Source of the DNA: Leclercia adecarboxylata
Lineage (GTDB): Bacteria; Pseudomonadota; Gammaproteobacteria; Enterobacterales; Enterobacteriaceae
Direction of reading: 5' to 3'
Assembly: GCF_023639785.1 (NCBI RefSeq)
Contig: NZ_CP098325.1
Coordinates: 3,472,001 to 3,536,000 of the forward strand
DNA length: 64,000 bases
The position numbers and the translations under genes are program-made. The stretch's first letter is position 1, and each line of letters starts with the position of its first letter. Under the pieces are notes generated by a model that was not told where the DNA came from, ran no database searches, and worked only from the letters and a program-made list of their open reading frames with translations. Below are positions 32,960 to 45,660 of the stretch, piece after piece.

Positions 32960-33658
32960 ATGACTGATAACGCCGTTCTGCAACTGCGCGCCGAACGCCT
33001 GGCGCGTGCGACTCGCCCTTTTCTTGCCCGTGGTAACCGCATTCGTCGCTGTCAGCGTTGCCTGCTCCCGCTTAAACAGTGCCTGTGCGCGACCCTGACC
33101 CCCAGCCATGCCGAAAGCCGCTTCTGCCTGGTGATGTTCGATACCGAGCCGATGAAACCCAGCAACACCGGACGGCTAATCGCCGATATTTTACCGGATA
33201 CCCTGGCCTTCCAGTGGTCACGCACCGAGCCGCCACAGGCTCTGCTCGATCTGGTTGCCAGCCCCGATTATCAACCGATGGTGGTCTTCCCGGCTTCTTA
33301 CGCCGGAGAGACGCGACAGGTGATAACTAAGCCCTCATCCGGCAAGCCGCCGCTGTTCATCATGCTGGACGGTACCTGGACCGAAGCGCGTAAAATGTTT
33401 CGCAAGAGTCCCTATCTGGATGCCCTGCCGGTGATCTCTGTCGATTTGTCTCGCGTCTCAGCTTATCGGTTACGTGAAGCCCATGCTGAAGGCCAGTACT
33501 GCACTGCCGAAGTGGCTATCGCCTTGCTGGATCTGGCGGGAGATGTTGAGGCGGCGGGCGCGCTGGGCGATCATTTCTCGCGTTTTCGCGAACGCTATCT
33601 GGCGGGAAAAACCATTCATAAGGGAAGCATCACAGCGGCCGAGCCGGAAAGCGTTTAA
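32960..33658 (+). CDS. tapT: tRNA-uridine aminocarboxypropyltransferase TapT (DTW-domain protein)
   Basis: Makes acp3U47 in the variable loop of several tRNAs (formerly YfiP). DTW family: zinc-type cysteines CQRCLLPLKQCLC near the N-terminus, MFDTEPMKPSNTG, and the LDGTWTEARKMF motif. The start MTDNAVLQLRAERLAR at 32960 gives 232 residues, as in E. coli; 17 extra upstream codons are discarded. It is followed after 35 bp by patZ and may be co-transcribed. Confidence 0.93.
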   Translation: MTDNAVLQLRAERLARATRPFLARGNRIRRCQRCLLPLKQCLCATLTPSHAESRFCLVMFDTEPMKPSNTGRLIADILPDTLAFQWSRTEPPQALLDLVASPDYQPMVVFPASYAGETRQVITKPSSGKPPLFIMLDGTWTEARKMFRKSPYLDALPVISVDLSRVSAYRLREAHAEGQYCTAEVAIALLDLAGDVEAAGALGDHFSRFRERYLAGKTIHKGSITAAEPESV

Positions 33659-33693
33659 AATCATCAGGTCACTCGCCTTTTCAGGAGACCTGT

Positions 33694-36357
33694 ATGAGCC
33701 AGCGCGGGCTAGAAGCCTTACTCCGCCCTAAATCCATCGCCGTAATTGGCGCGTCGATGAAACCCGAACGCGCCGGTTATCTGATGATGCGTAACCTGCT
33801 CGCTGGCGGCTTTAATGGCCCGATACTGCCGGTAACCCCCGCCTATAAAGCGGTATTAGGGGTACTTGCCTGGCAGGACGTGGACAGCCTGCCCTTCATC
33901 CCCGATCTTGCGGTGCTCTGTACCCATGCCAGACGCAATATCGCGCTGCTTGACGCGCTGGGGAAAAAGGGCTGCAAAACCTGCATTATTCTCTCCTCGC
34001 CCCCTGAACAGCAGGCGGAGCTGTTGGCCTGCGCTACGCAATACCAGATGCGGCTGCTGGGGCCAAACAGCCTGGGCCTGCTGGCCCCCTGGCAGGGGCT
34101 GAATGCCAGCTTTTCACCCGTTCCGATACGTAAAGGCAAGCTGGCCTTCATTTCCCAGTCGGCTGCGGTCTCCAATACAATCCTCGACTGGGCTCAGCAG
34201 CGCGAAATGGGCTTTTCTTACTTCATTGCGCTGGGCGATGGTCTGGATATTGATGTGGATGAGCTGCTGGATTTTTTAGCGCGCGACACTAAAACCAGCG
34301 CTATCCTGCTCTATCTTGAACATCTCAGCGATGCGCGGCGCTTTGTTTCGGCCGCCCGCAGCGCGTCACGTAACAAACCGATCCTGGTGATCAAAAGCGG
34401 ACGCAGCCCGGCCGCCCAGCGTCTTTTACACTCGCATTCCGGTATGGATCCGGCATGGGATGCCGCTATCCAGCGCGCGGGGTTGCTGCGCGTTCAGGAC
34501 ACTCACGAACTCTTTTCTGCAGTCGAAACGCTCAGCCATATGCGCCCGCTTCGGGGTGAGCGCCTGATGATCATCAGCAATGGCGCTGCACCGGCAGCGC
34601 TGGCGCTGGATGAACTCTGGCTGCGTAACGGGAAGCTGGCCGCCCTCAGCGAAGAGACCCTGCAGCGCCTGCGCGAGACGTTGCCGCCCGGCGTGGAACC
34701 CGGCAACCCGCTTGACTTACGGGACGATGCCAGCAGCGAGCGCTATCTCAGCGCTCTGAATATTCTGCTGGATAGCCAGGATTTTGATGCCCTGATGGTC
34801 ATTCACTCACCGAGTGCCGTGGCACCGGGCAGTGAAAGCGCGCGTGCGCTGATTGATACCGTGAAAAAGCATCCTCGTGGCAAATACGTTTCACTTCTGA
34901 CCAACTGGTGCGGCGAATTTTCGTCGCAGGAGGCGCGACGCCTGTTCAGCGAAGCGGGATTGCCCACCTATCGCACCCCTGAAGGCACCATTACCGCGTT
35001 TATGCATATGGTGGAGTACCGGCGAAATCAGAAACAGCTGCGGGAGACGCCCGCCCTGCCGGGGAATCTGACGGCCGATACGGGGCACGCTCACGACCTG
35101 CTACAGCGTGCCATTGATGATGGCGCGCGTTCGCTGGATACCCATGAAGTACAGCCGATCCTCACCGCCTATGGCCTGCATACCCTGCCCACCTGGATCG
35201 CCAGCGACAGCGCAGAAGCGGTGCATATTGCTGAACAAATCGGTTATCCGGTTGCCCTGAAACTGCGTTCACCTGATATCCCGCATAAATCTGAAGTGCA
35301 GGGGGTAATGTTGTATCTGCGTACGGCCGCGGAAGTTCAGCAGGCGGCGGACGCCATTATCGATCGCGTCAAAATGACCTGGCCTCAGGCGCGGATCCAC
35401 GGTCTGCTGGTGCAAAGCATGGCCAACCGTGCAGGCGCGCAGGAGCTGCGGGTAGTCGTGGAGCACGATCCGGTCTTCGGCCCGCTAATTATGCTGGGCG
35501 AAGGGGGCGTTGAGTGGCGGCCAGAAGAGCAGGCGGTTGTGGCCCTGCCGCCGCTGAACATGAATCTGGCGCGCTATCTGGTGATCCAGGCTATCAAGAG
35601 TAAAAAGATCCGCGGACGCAGCGCCCTACGCCCGCTGGATATCGCCGCCCTGAGCCAGTTTCTGGTGCAGGTGTCGAACCTGATTGTCGACAGCCCGGAA
35701 ATCCAGCGTCTGGATATTCACCCTTTGCTGGTATCAGGCAGCGAGCTGACGGCGCTGGATGTCACAATGGATGTCGCCGCCTTTACCGGCGATCGCGAAA
35801 GCCGGCTTGCTATCCGCCCTTATCCCCATCAGCTGGAAGAGTGGGTAGAGATGAAAAATGGCGAGCTGTCGCTGTTCCGCCCTATTCTGCCGGAAGATGA
35901 ACCACAGCTTCAGCGCTTTATCGCCCAGGTGACCAAAGAAGATTTGTACTACCGCTACTTTAGCGAGATCAATGAATTTACCCATGAAGATTTAGCCAAT
36001 ATGACGCAGATCGACTACGATCGGGAAATGGCTTTTGTTGCCGTCCGGCGCACTGAGGAGGGCGATGAAATCCTTGGCGTCACGCGTGCCATCTCCGATC
36101 CGGATAACGTTGATGCGGAATTTGCGGTGCTTGTCCGCTCGGATCTGAAAGGTCTGGGCCTTGGAAGACGGTTACTCGAAAAGCTGATCGGTTACACGCG
36201 CGATCACGGACTGATCCGCCTTAATGGCATTACGATGCCTAACAATCGCGGCATGATCGCCCTGGCACGAAAACTGGGCTTTACCGTTGATATTCAGCTT
36301 GAAGATGGGATCGTCGGGTTGACCCTGCAGCTGATGCCGACAGGTAAACAAGAGTAA
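33694..36357 (+). CDS. patZ: Protein lysine acetyltransferase PatZ (Pka)
   Basis: Acetylates proteins such as acetyl-CoA synthetase. N-terminal NDP-forming acyl-CoA-synthetase-like region: CoA-binding fold (VIGASMKPERAGYLMMRNL), succinyl-CoA-ligase-like and ATP-grasp parts, catalytically inactive in the known family. C-terminal GNAT domain (about 725-887) with RSDLKGLGLGRRLLEKLI as the acetyl-CoA loop. 887 residues. AGGAGA precedes the ATG. Confidence 0.96.
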   Translation: MSQRGLEALLRPKSIAVIGASMKPERAGYLMMRNLLAGGFNGPILPVTPAYKAVLGVLAWQDVDSLPFIPDLAVLCTHARRNIALLDALGKKGCKTCIILSSPPEQQAELLACATQYQMRLLGPNSLGLLAPWQGLNASFSPVPIRKGKLAFISQSAAVSNTILDWAQQREMGFSYFIALGDGLDIDVDELLDFLARDTKTSAILLYLEHLSDARRFVSAARSASRNKPILVIKSGRSPAAQRLLHSHSGMDPAWDAAIQRAGLLRVQDTHELFSAVETLSHMRPLRGERLMIISNGAAPAALALDELWLRNGKLAALSEETLQRLRETLPPGVEPGNPLDLRDDASSERYLSALNILLDSQDFDALMVIHSPSAVAPGSESARALIDTVKKHPRGKYVSLLTNWCGEFSSQEARRLFSEAGLPTYRTPEGTITAFMHMVEYRRNQKQLRETPALPGNLTADTGHAHDLLQRAIDDGARSLDTHEVQPILTAYGLHTLPTWIASDSAEAVHIAEQIGYPVALKLRSPDIPHKSEVQGVMLYLRTAAEVQQAADAIIDRVKMTWPQARIHGLLVQSMANRAGAQELRVVVEHDPVFGPLIMLGEGGVEWRPEEQAVVALPPLNMNLARYLVIQAIKSKKIRGRSALRPLDIAALSQFLVQVSNLIVDSPEIQRLDIHPLLVSGSELTALDVTMDVAAFTGDRESRLAIRPYPHQLEEWVEMKNGELSLFRPILPEDEPQLQRFIAQVTKEDLYYRYFSEINEFTHEDLANMTQIDYDREMAFVAVRRTEEGDEILGVTRAISDPDNVDAEFAVLVRSDLKGLGLGRRLLEKLIGYTRDHGLIRLNGITMPNNRGMIALARKLGFTVDIQLEDGIVGLTLQLMPTGKQE

Positions 36358-36467
36358 GGTACTGGAAATGTTGACCACTTTAAACGGCACTGGTGGTATG
36401 ATTGCCCGCTTCTGTTGTCTGCATAGTACAGATAATCCTTCAATGAACAGAGAAGAAACGCACTGTG

Positions 36468-37823
36468 ATGTTGTCAAAATTTAAGCGTAATAAACATCAA
36501 CAACACCTTGCTCAACTACCGAAGATTTCTCAGTCAGTTGATGATGTAGAGTTCTTTTATGCTCCCGCCGACTTTCGGGAGACGCTACTGGAAAAAATTG
36601 CCAGCGCAACGCATCGTATTTGCATTATTGCTCTTTACCTTGAACAGGATGAGGGTGGCAGCGCGGTTTTACGCGCCGTTTACGAGGCCAAACGTCAGCG
36701 CCCTGAACTGGATGTCCGCATTCTTGTCGACTGGCATCGCGCCCAGCGCGGCCGTATTGGCGCGGCGGCGTCCAACACCAATGCCGACTGGTACTGCCGC
36801 ATGGCGCAGGAAAACCCAGGCGTAGAGGTGCCCGTTTACGGTGTCCCGGTTAATACCCGCGAAGCCCTCGGCGTCCTCCATTTCAAAGGCTTTATCATCG
36901 ATGACAGCGTGCTGTATAGCGGCGCAAGTCTGAACGATGTCTATCTGCATCAGCTGGATAAATACCGTTACGATCGTTATCACCTGGTGCGCAATGCCCG
37001 CATGGCTGACGTTATGTTCGGGTGGGTGGATCAGAATCTGGTGCACGGCCGCGGCGTGAATCGTCTTGACGATCCGAATCGCCCAAAAAGCCCGGAGATC
37101 AAAAATGACATTCGTCTTTTCCGTCAGGAACTGCGCGATGCCATGTTCCATTTTCAGGGCGATGCAGATAATGAACAGCTTGCGGTGACCCCGCTGGTGG
37201 GTCTGGGCAAATCCAGCCTGCTTAATAAAACCATCTTCCACCTTATGCCCTGCACCGAGCATAAGCTGACCATCTGCACGCCGTATTTCAATCTGCCAGC
37301 CGTACTGGTGCGTAATATCATTCAGTTGTTACGCGACGGTAAGAAAGTGGAAATTATCGTTGGCGATAAAACCGCCAATGACTTCTTCATCCCGGAAGAT
37401 CAGCCGTTCAAGATCATCGGCGCCCTGCCTTATCTGTATGAGATCAACCTGCGCCGCTTCCTGAGCCGTCTGCAGTACTATGTGAATACCGATCAGCTGG
37501 TTGTACGTCTGTGGAAAGATGAAGACAACAGCTATCACCTGAAAGGGATGTGGGTTGATGATGAATGGATGCTGCTGACCGGTAACAACCTCAATCCGCG
37601 CGCCTGGCGCCTGGATCTCGAAAACGCCATTTTGATCCACGATCCGCGCCAGGAGCTTGCCGTTCCGCGGGAGCGTGAGCTGGAACTGATCCGCACCCAT
37701 ACCACCGTGGTTAACCATTATCGCGATCTGCAAAGTATCGCTGACTATCCGGTGAAAGTACGTAAGCTTATTCGTCGTTTACGCCGTATCCGAATCGACC
37801 GGTTGATTAGCCGCATTCTGTAA
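36468..37823 (+). CDS. pssA: CDP-diacylglycerol-serine O-phosphatidyltransferase
   Basis: Makes phosphatidylserine, the first step to phosphatidylethanolamine. Phospholipase D superfamily: first HKD motif HFKGFIIDD (His138, Lys140, Asp145), second HLKGMWVDDEWMLLTGNNLN. Basic C-terminus (RKLIRRLRRIRIDRL) for membrane contact. The ATG at 36468, just after an in-frame GTG, gives 451 residues, the E. coli length. Confidence 0.97.
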   Translation: MLSKFKRNKHQQHLAQLPKISQSVDDVEFFYAPADFRETLLEKIASATHRICIIALYLEQDEGGSAVLRAVYEAKRQRPELDVRILVDWHRAQRGRIGAAASNTNADWYCRMAQENPGVEVPVYGVPVNTREALGVLHFKGFIIDDSVLYSGASLNDVYLHQLDKYRYDRYHLVRNARMADVMFGWVDQNLVHGRGVNRLDDPNRPKSPEIKNDIRLFRQELRDAMFHFQGDADNEQLAVTPLVGLGKSSLLNKTIFHLMPCTEHKLTICTPYFNLPAVLVRNIIQLLRDGKKVEIIVGDKTANDFFIPEDQPFKIIGALPYLYEINLRRFLSRLQYYVNTDQLVVRLWKDEDNSYHLKGMWVDDEWMLLTGNNLNPRAWRLDLENAILIHDPRQELAVPRERELELIRTHTTVVNHYRDLQSIADYPVKVRKLIRRLRRIRIDRLISRIL

Positions 37824-37828
37824 TCTTC

Positions 37829-37854
37829 AGCCCTGTCATTGACGGGGCTTTTTG
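37829..37854 (+). terminator. pssA terminator
   Basis: AGCCC / GGGGCT stem followed by T5, right after the pssA stop and running into the ribosome-binding site of yfiM (GGAGG at 37856-37860). Confidence 0.7.
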
Positions 37855-37865
37855 TGGAGGTCGTT

Positions 37866-38189
37866 GTGCGTTATTTCCTGCTAACAAGCTGTCTGGTACT
37901 TTGCGGATGTAGCCATATGGCTCAGGATAGCTGGTCTGGTCAGGATAAAGCGCAACACTTTATTGCCTCGGCGATGCTTTCCGCTGCGGGTAATGAATAT
38001 GCTCAACGTCAGGGATATAGCCGCGATCGTAGCGCTGCGTACGGCCTGATGTTTTCGGTAAGTCTGGGAGCATCGAAGGAGCTCTGGGACAGCCGCCCGG
38101 CGGGGAGCGGCTGGAGCTGGAAAGATTTTGCCTGGGATGTCGCTGGTGCAACCACTGGCTATAGCCTCTGGCAACTGGCGGATCGTTAG
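37866..38189 (+). CDS. yfiM: Lipoprotein YfiM
   Basis: Small lipoprotein of unknown role. The start is GTG at 37866 with GGAGG five bases upstream, giving 107 residues; an ATG at 37839 lies inside the terminator and is unlikely. Signal sequence ends LCGC with the lipidated Cys15 (slightly atypical lipobox with Cys at -2). The mature part resembles the YfiM/DUF2279 type: SGQDKAQHF and [10 protein letters not shown]. The stop overlaps the kgtP stop by 4 bp, convergent. Confidence 0.9.
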   Translation: MRYFLLTSCLVLCGCSHMAQDSWSGQDKAQHFIASAMLSAAGNEYAQRQGYSRDRSAAYGLMFSVSLGASKELWDSRPAGSGWSWKDFAWDVAGATTGYSLWQLADR

Positions 38190-39493
38190 AGACGCACCCC
38201 TTTCCCTTTTCGGTGCAGCATCAAAGAGACAATAAATGCCAGCGCCCCCATCAGCGTGACGTACCAGAAAAAGATCGTCTCACTCCCCATCGATTTTAAT
38301 GACAGGGCGACATATTCCGCCGAGCCGCCAAAGAGCGCGTTAGCCACCGCATATGATAACCCAACGCCCAGCGCACGTACCTGAGCCGGAAACATCTCTG
38401 CCTTAAGGATGCCGCTGATAGAGGTATAAAAACTGGCAATAATCAACGCTACCATCACCAGGGCAAAAGCGGCGTAAGGAGACGAAACATGCTGAAGTGC
38501 GGTGAGAATAGGCACGGTGCACAACGCCGACAATCCTCCAAAAATCAGCATTGAGCTACGACGGCCAATTTTATCCGACAGTGCGCCGATAATCGGCTGA
38601 ATGAGCATAAAAACAAAAAGCGCGACCGTCATGACCATACTCGCCACGTTAGCGTGCATACCTGTCGTGTTGACCAGATACTTCTGCATATAGGTGGTGA
38701 AGGTGTAGAAGGTGAGTGAACCGCCGGCCGTAAAGCCGAGCACCATCAAAAATGCCTTTCTGTTACGCCACAAACCTTTAAATGAGCCCGCCTCTTTTAA
38801 CGTTCTCACCTCTTTTCGCGACGTTTCTTCCAACTGACGGCGTAACCACAGCGCTACGACAGCCAGCACTGCGCCGAGGGCAAACGGAATACGCCATCCC
38901 CAGGCCCGGAGATCTTCATCACTTAAGACCTGTTGCAGGATCACCACGGCCAGGATTGCCAACAGCTGACCACCTATCAGCGTCACGTACTGGAAGGAGG
39001 CATAAAAACCTTTACGTCCTTCCACTGCGACTTCACTCATATATGTCGCGCTTGTGCCGTATTCTCCCCCAACGGAGAGCCCCTGGAACAAACGCGCCAA
39101 CAGCAGTAAGGCCGGTGCCCATGTGCCAATAGTTTCATAGCCGGGCAGACAGGCGATCACCAAAGAGCCAAAACACATCATGCAGACGGAAATCAGCATG
39201 GATGTTTTTCGCCCTTTTCGATCGGCAATACGGCCAAACAGCCAGCCTCCAATCGGACGCATCAGAAAACCAGCGGCGAAAACCCCTGCGGTTTGCAGCA
39301 ATTGCGTAGTGGTGTTGCCGGATGGGAAGAAGATATGGGCAAAATAGAGCGAGCAAAACGAATAAACGTAAAAGTCGAACCATTCAACCAGATTACCTGA
39401 AGATGCGCCGACGATTGCCCAAATCCTGCGGCGAGTATCACCGTCTGCACCTTTATTACTCTCCGTATCTGTACTTGCTACGGTTTCTGTCAT
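38186..39493 (-). CDS. kgtP: Alpha-ketoglutarate permease KgtP
   Basis: Proton-coupled 2-oxoglutarate importer of the major facilitator superfamily (metabolite:H+ symporters). Twelve membrane segments; the loop 2-3 signature [17 protein letters not shown] and the loop 8-9 counterpart [13 protein letters not shown] are clear. 435 residues. Monocistronic. Confidence 0.95.
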   Translation of the reverse strand: MTETVASTDTESNKGADGDTRRRIWAIVGASSGNLVEWFDFYVYSFCSLYFAHIFFPSGNTTTQLLQTAGVFAAGFLMRPIGGWLFGRIADRKGRKTSMLISVCMMCFGSLVIACLPGYETIGTWAPALLLLARLFQGLSVGGEYGTSATYMSEVAVEGRKGFYASFQYVTLIGGQLLAILAVVILQQVLSDEDLRAWGWRIPFALGAVLAVVALWLRRQLEETSRKEVRTLKEAGSFKGLWRNRKAFLMVLGFTAGGSLTFYTFTTYMQKYLVNTTGMHANVASMVMTVALFVFMLIQPIIGALSDKIGRRSSMLIFGGLSALCTVPILTALQHVSSPYAAFALVMVALIIASFYTSISGILKAEMFPAQVRALGVGLSYAVANALFGGSAEYVALSLKSMGSETIFFWYVTLMGALAFIVSLMLHRKGKGVRL

Positions 39494-39602
39494 TTTAAAT
39501 CCCCTGTCTTACAGTTCGGGCCATTGCACCCACTCCAGTAAAACCAGATTTAAAATTTAACGTTAGGTAAAAAAATTGTTTCTATTATGTTTCATTTAAT
39601 TT

Positions 39603-39618
39603 TGTGAGATGCATCATA
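39603..39618 (-). promoter_or_regulatory. Possible CRP site upstream of kgtP
   Basis: TGTGAGATGCATCATA matches the CRP half-sites TGTGA-N6-TCACA with one mismatch, 110 bp before the kgtP start in an AT-rich leader. No clear -10 at class I or class II distance, so this is tentative. Confidence 0.4.
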
Positions 39619-39645
39619 AAACAGGCGATACCGATAGCCATATCA

Positions 39646-40101
39646 TCACCCCCACTTTTTTTGATGCGCTTGTTTTCTCTGTAAATAATCTTCATTCGCA
39701 CGAATTTTATCCCACCACCCTTTAAACACTTTTGCCGCTTCGGCTTTCACCGGATCGTGATCTAACGGACGTACATTGCGTTCGTCATCGTACTTTTTTC
39801 CGCCTTTATGATTGGCGTAGCGTCTGGCGCGGGTGTATCCCATCTGGATAAATTTTCTGGCCATATCCATACCGACAAAATCGTCTTGCTGGCGGTATTG
39901 CTCAAAAAGCGCGTAAATCTCTTGCGCAGATTTTGTCGCAACCTCTGCATTTTTATATCGCCAGTGGGGCAGGATTTCGCTTTTATAAGGTTCAACCAGC
40001 AGAACGCCTTGCTCTCCCCGCCCTACCTGATAGCGCTCCGGGTGGTCACGAAAGTTAATACTGGCGAAATCTTGTTGGTAGTTAAATGGGGGATTCGGCA
40101 A
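39646..40101 (-). CDS. DUF4385 family protein
   Basis: Cytoplasmic protein of 151 residues with no signal peptide or membrane segment. I recognise the DUF4385 pattern: an N-terminal DFASINFRDHPERY, then GRGEQGVLLVEPYKSEILPH, MDMARKFIQMGYTRARRYANH, and a basic C-terminus. Function is unknown. The start is TTG at 40101, with GAGG five bases upstream; no ATG fits before residue 78. It sits alone between the rRNA operon terminator and kgtP, on the same strand as both, an insertion relative to E. coli K-12. Confidence 0.85.
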   Translation of the reverse strand: MPNPPFNYQQDFASINFRDHPERYQVGRGEQGVLLVEPYKSEILPHWRYKNAEVATKSAQEIYALFEQYRQQDDFVGMDMARKFIQMGYTRARRYANHKGGKKYDDERNVRPLDHDPVKAEAAKVFKGWWDKIRANEDYLQRKQAHQKKWG

Positions 40102-40177
40102 AATAACCTCGATGACGATGCGTATCTTGTTATTTTAGCCAGAGATTGTTGGTTTTGCCTGCTCAACCAGCCATAGC

Positions 40178-40208
40178 AAAAAACCCCGCACCTTAGGGTA
40201 CGGGGTTT
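40178..40208 (-). terminator. Terminator of the rRNA operon
   Basis: AAACCCCG / CGGGGTTT stem nine bases past the 5S gene; minus-strand tail TTTTTTGC. Confidence 0.88.
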
Positions 40209-40217
40209 CTTTAATTG

Positions 40218-40337
40218 ATGCCTGGCAGTTCCCTACTCTCGCATGGGGAGGCCCCACACTACCATCGGCGCTACGGCGTTTCACTTCTGAGTTCGGCATG
40301 GGGTCAGGTGGGACCACCGCGCTACAGCCGCCAGGCA
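40218..40337 (-). rRNA. rrfG: 5S ribosomal RNA
   Basis: 120 nt, from TGCCTGGCGGC (5') to GGGAACTGCCAGGCAT (3'), with the complementary ends forming helix I. Placed 64 bp after the 23S gene. Symbol given by position, downstream of clpB as in E. coli rrnG. Confidence 0.97.
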
Positions 40338-40401
40338 AATTCTGTTATCTGTATCAGGCTGAAAATCGTCTCAAATCTCACCGAAACAGCTTCGGCGTTG
40401 T

Positions 40402-43306
<2,905 letters not shown>

Positions 43307-43441
43307 TCACAACCCGAAGATGTCTCTTTCGATTCATCGTCGTGATTGTGAAAATTTGAGAGACTCGAACACACCTGATTCTGTTCTTGTTTACGGAGAA
43401 CAGAGACGGTGTGTCGTTTCAATTTTCAGCTTGATCCAGAT

Positions 43442-43453
43442 TTTTAAAGAGCA
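43442..43453 (-). promoter_or_regulatory. Antitermination boxA in the 16S-23S spacer
   Basis: Minus-strand TGCTCTTTAAAA, the spacer boxA upstream of 23S, where Nus factors bind. Confidence 0.75.
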
Positions 43454-43526
43454 AATATCTCAAACGTGACTCGTAAGCCAGTTTTGAGATACTGATTGGT
43501 TGTGCCTTTCACTCACACCCAGCAAG

Positions 43527-43601
43527 TGGCGTCCCCTAGGGGATTCGAACCCCTGTTGCCGCCGTGAAAGGGCGGAGTCCTAACCGCTAGACGAAGGGGA
43601 C
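43527..43601 (-). tRNA. gltW: tRNA-Glu (anticodon TTC)
   Basis: Acceptor ends GTCCCCT / AGGGGAC with encoded CCA, anticodon loop CCTTTCAC with TTC, T arm GGTTCGAATCC. 75 nt; the D loop reads CTAGCGGTTAGGAC, one base shorter than the CTAGAGGCCCAGGAC I recall in E. coli. It is the only tRNA in the 16S-23S spacer. Confidence 0.97.
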
Positions 43602-43690
43602 ACGGAGTGTCACGACTTCGCAGCCGTCTTGCTTCTTTACGTTCATCAGACAATCTGTGTGAGCACTACAAAGGCAGGTTCTTTAAGGTA

Positions 43691-45228
<1,538 letters not shown>

Positions 45229-45360
45229 AAGTTTGATGCTCGTGAATTAAACTTCGTAATGAATTACGTATGTTCACTCAGAGACTTGGTATTCATTTAT
45301 TGTCCGAAGACATTAAGAATCCATGTCACTTTGAGTGCCCACACAGATTGTCTGATAAAT

Positions 45361-45372
45361 TGTTAAAGAGCA
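45361..45372 (-). promoter_or_regulatory. Antitermination boxA of the rRNA leader
   Basis: Minus-strand TGCTCTTTAACA, 132 bp upstream of the mature 16S 5' end. The leader from here to 45229 includes the sequence pairing with the 16S 3' flank for RNase III processing. Confidence 0.85.
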
Positions 45373-45410
45373 GTGCAACGCGGCTTTCGCTCACCGTTGC
45401 GAGGTGGCGT

Positions 45411-45438
45411 ATATTACGCTTTCCTCTTTCAGAGTCAA
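45411..45438 (-). promoter_or_regulatory. rRNA operon promoter P2
   Basis: Minus strand TTGACT (45433-45438), 16-bp spacer, TAATAT (45411-45416). Confidence 0.8.
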
Positions 45439-45508
45439 GCGATTATTTCACGCTTTTCTCTGCTGACCCGGCGGCTTGTTTGCCGTTGTTCCGTGTCAAT
45501 GGAGGCGC

Positions 45509-45536
45509 ATTATAGGCAGTTATTCCCGACTGGCAA
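45509..45536 (-). promoter_or_regulatory. rRNA operon promoter P1
   Basis: Minus strand TTGCCA (45531-45536), 16-bp spacer, consensus TATAAT (45509-45514), followed by a GC-rich discriminator (GCGCC) typical of ppGpp/DksA-controlled promoters. The 60 bp upstream are AT-rich, as expected for an UP element. P1 and P2 are 98 bp apart. The 432-bp gap 45229-45660 is fully explained by leader, promoters and the clpB terminator. Confidence 0.85.
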
Positions 45537-45619
45537 GTGCAAAGTGAAAATTATTTTTCAACCGCTCACTTTCCAGGCAAATCCGTATCCGGACCACCAT
45601 TTTTGCCTGGTTTTTAAAC

Positions 45620-45648
45620 AAAAACGAGCCCCAAGGGGCTCGTTTTTG
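45620..45648. terminator. clpB terminator
   Basis: AAAACGAGCCCC / GGGGCTCGTTTT stem flanked by A and T runs, 13 bp past the clpB stop. It separates clpB from the rRNA promoters. Confidence 0.88.
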
Positions 45649-45660
45649 CCGTTTTGTGAC

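Noticed and set aside
43527..43601. tRNA-Glu as an integration site for a genomic island
   Set aside because: No integrase gene or duplicated tRNA 3' end is nearby, and the rRNA operon around it is intact.
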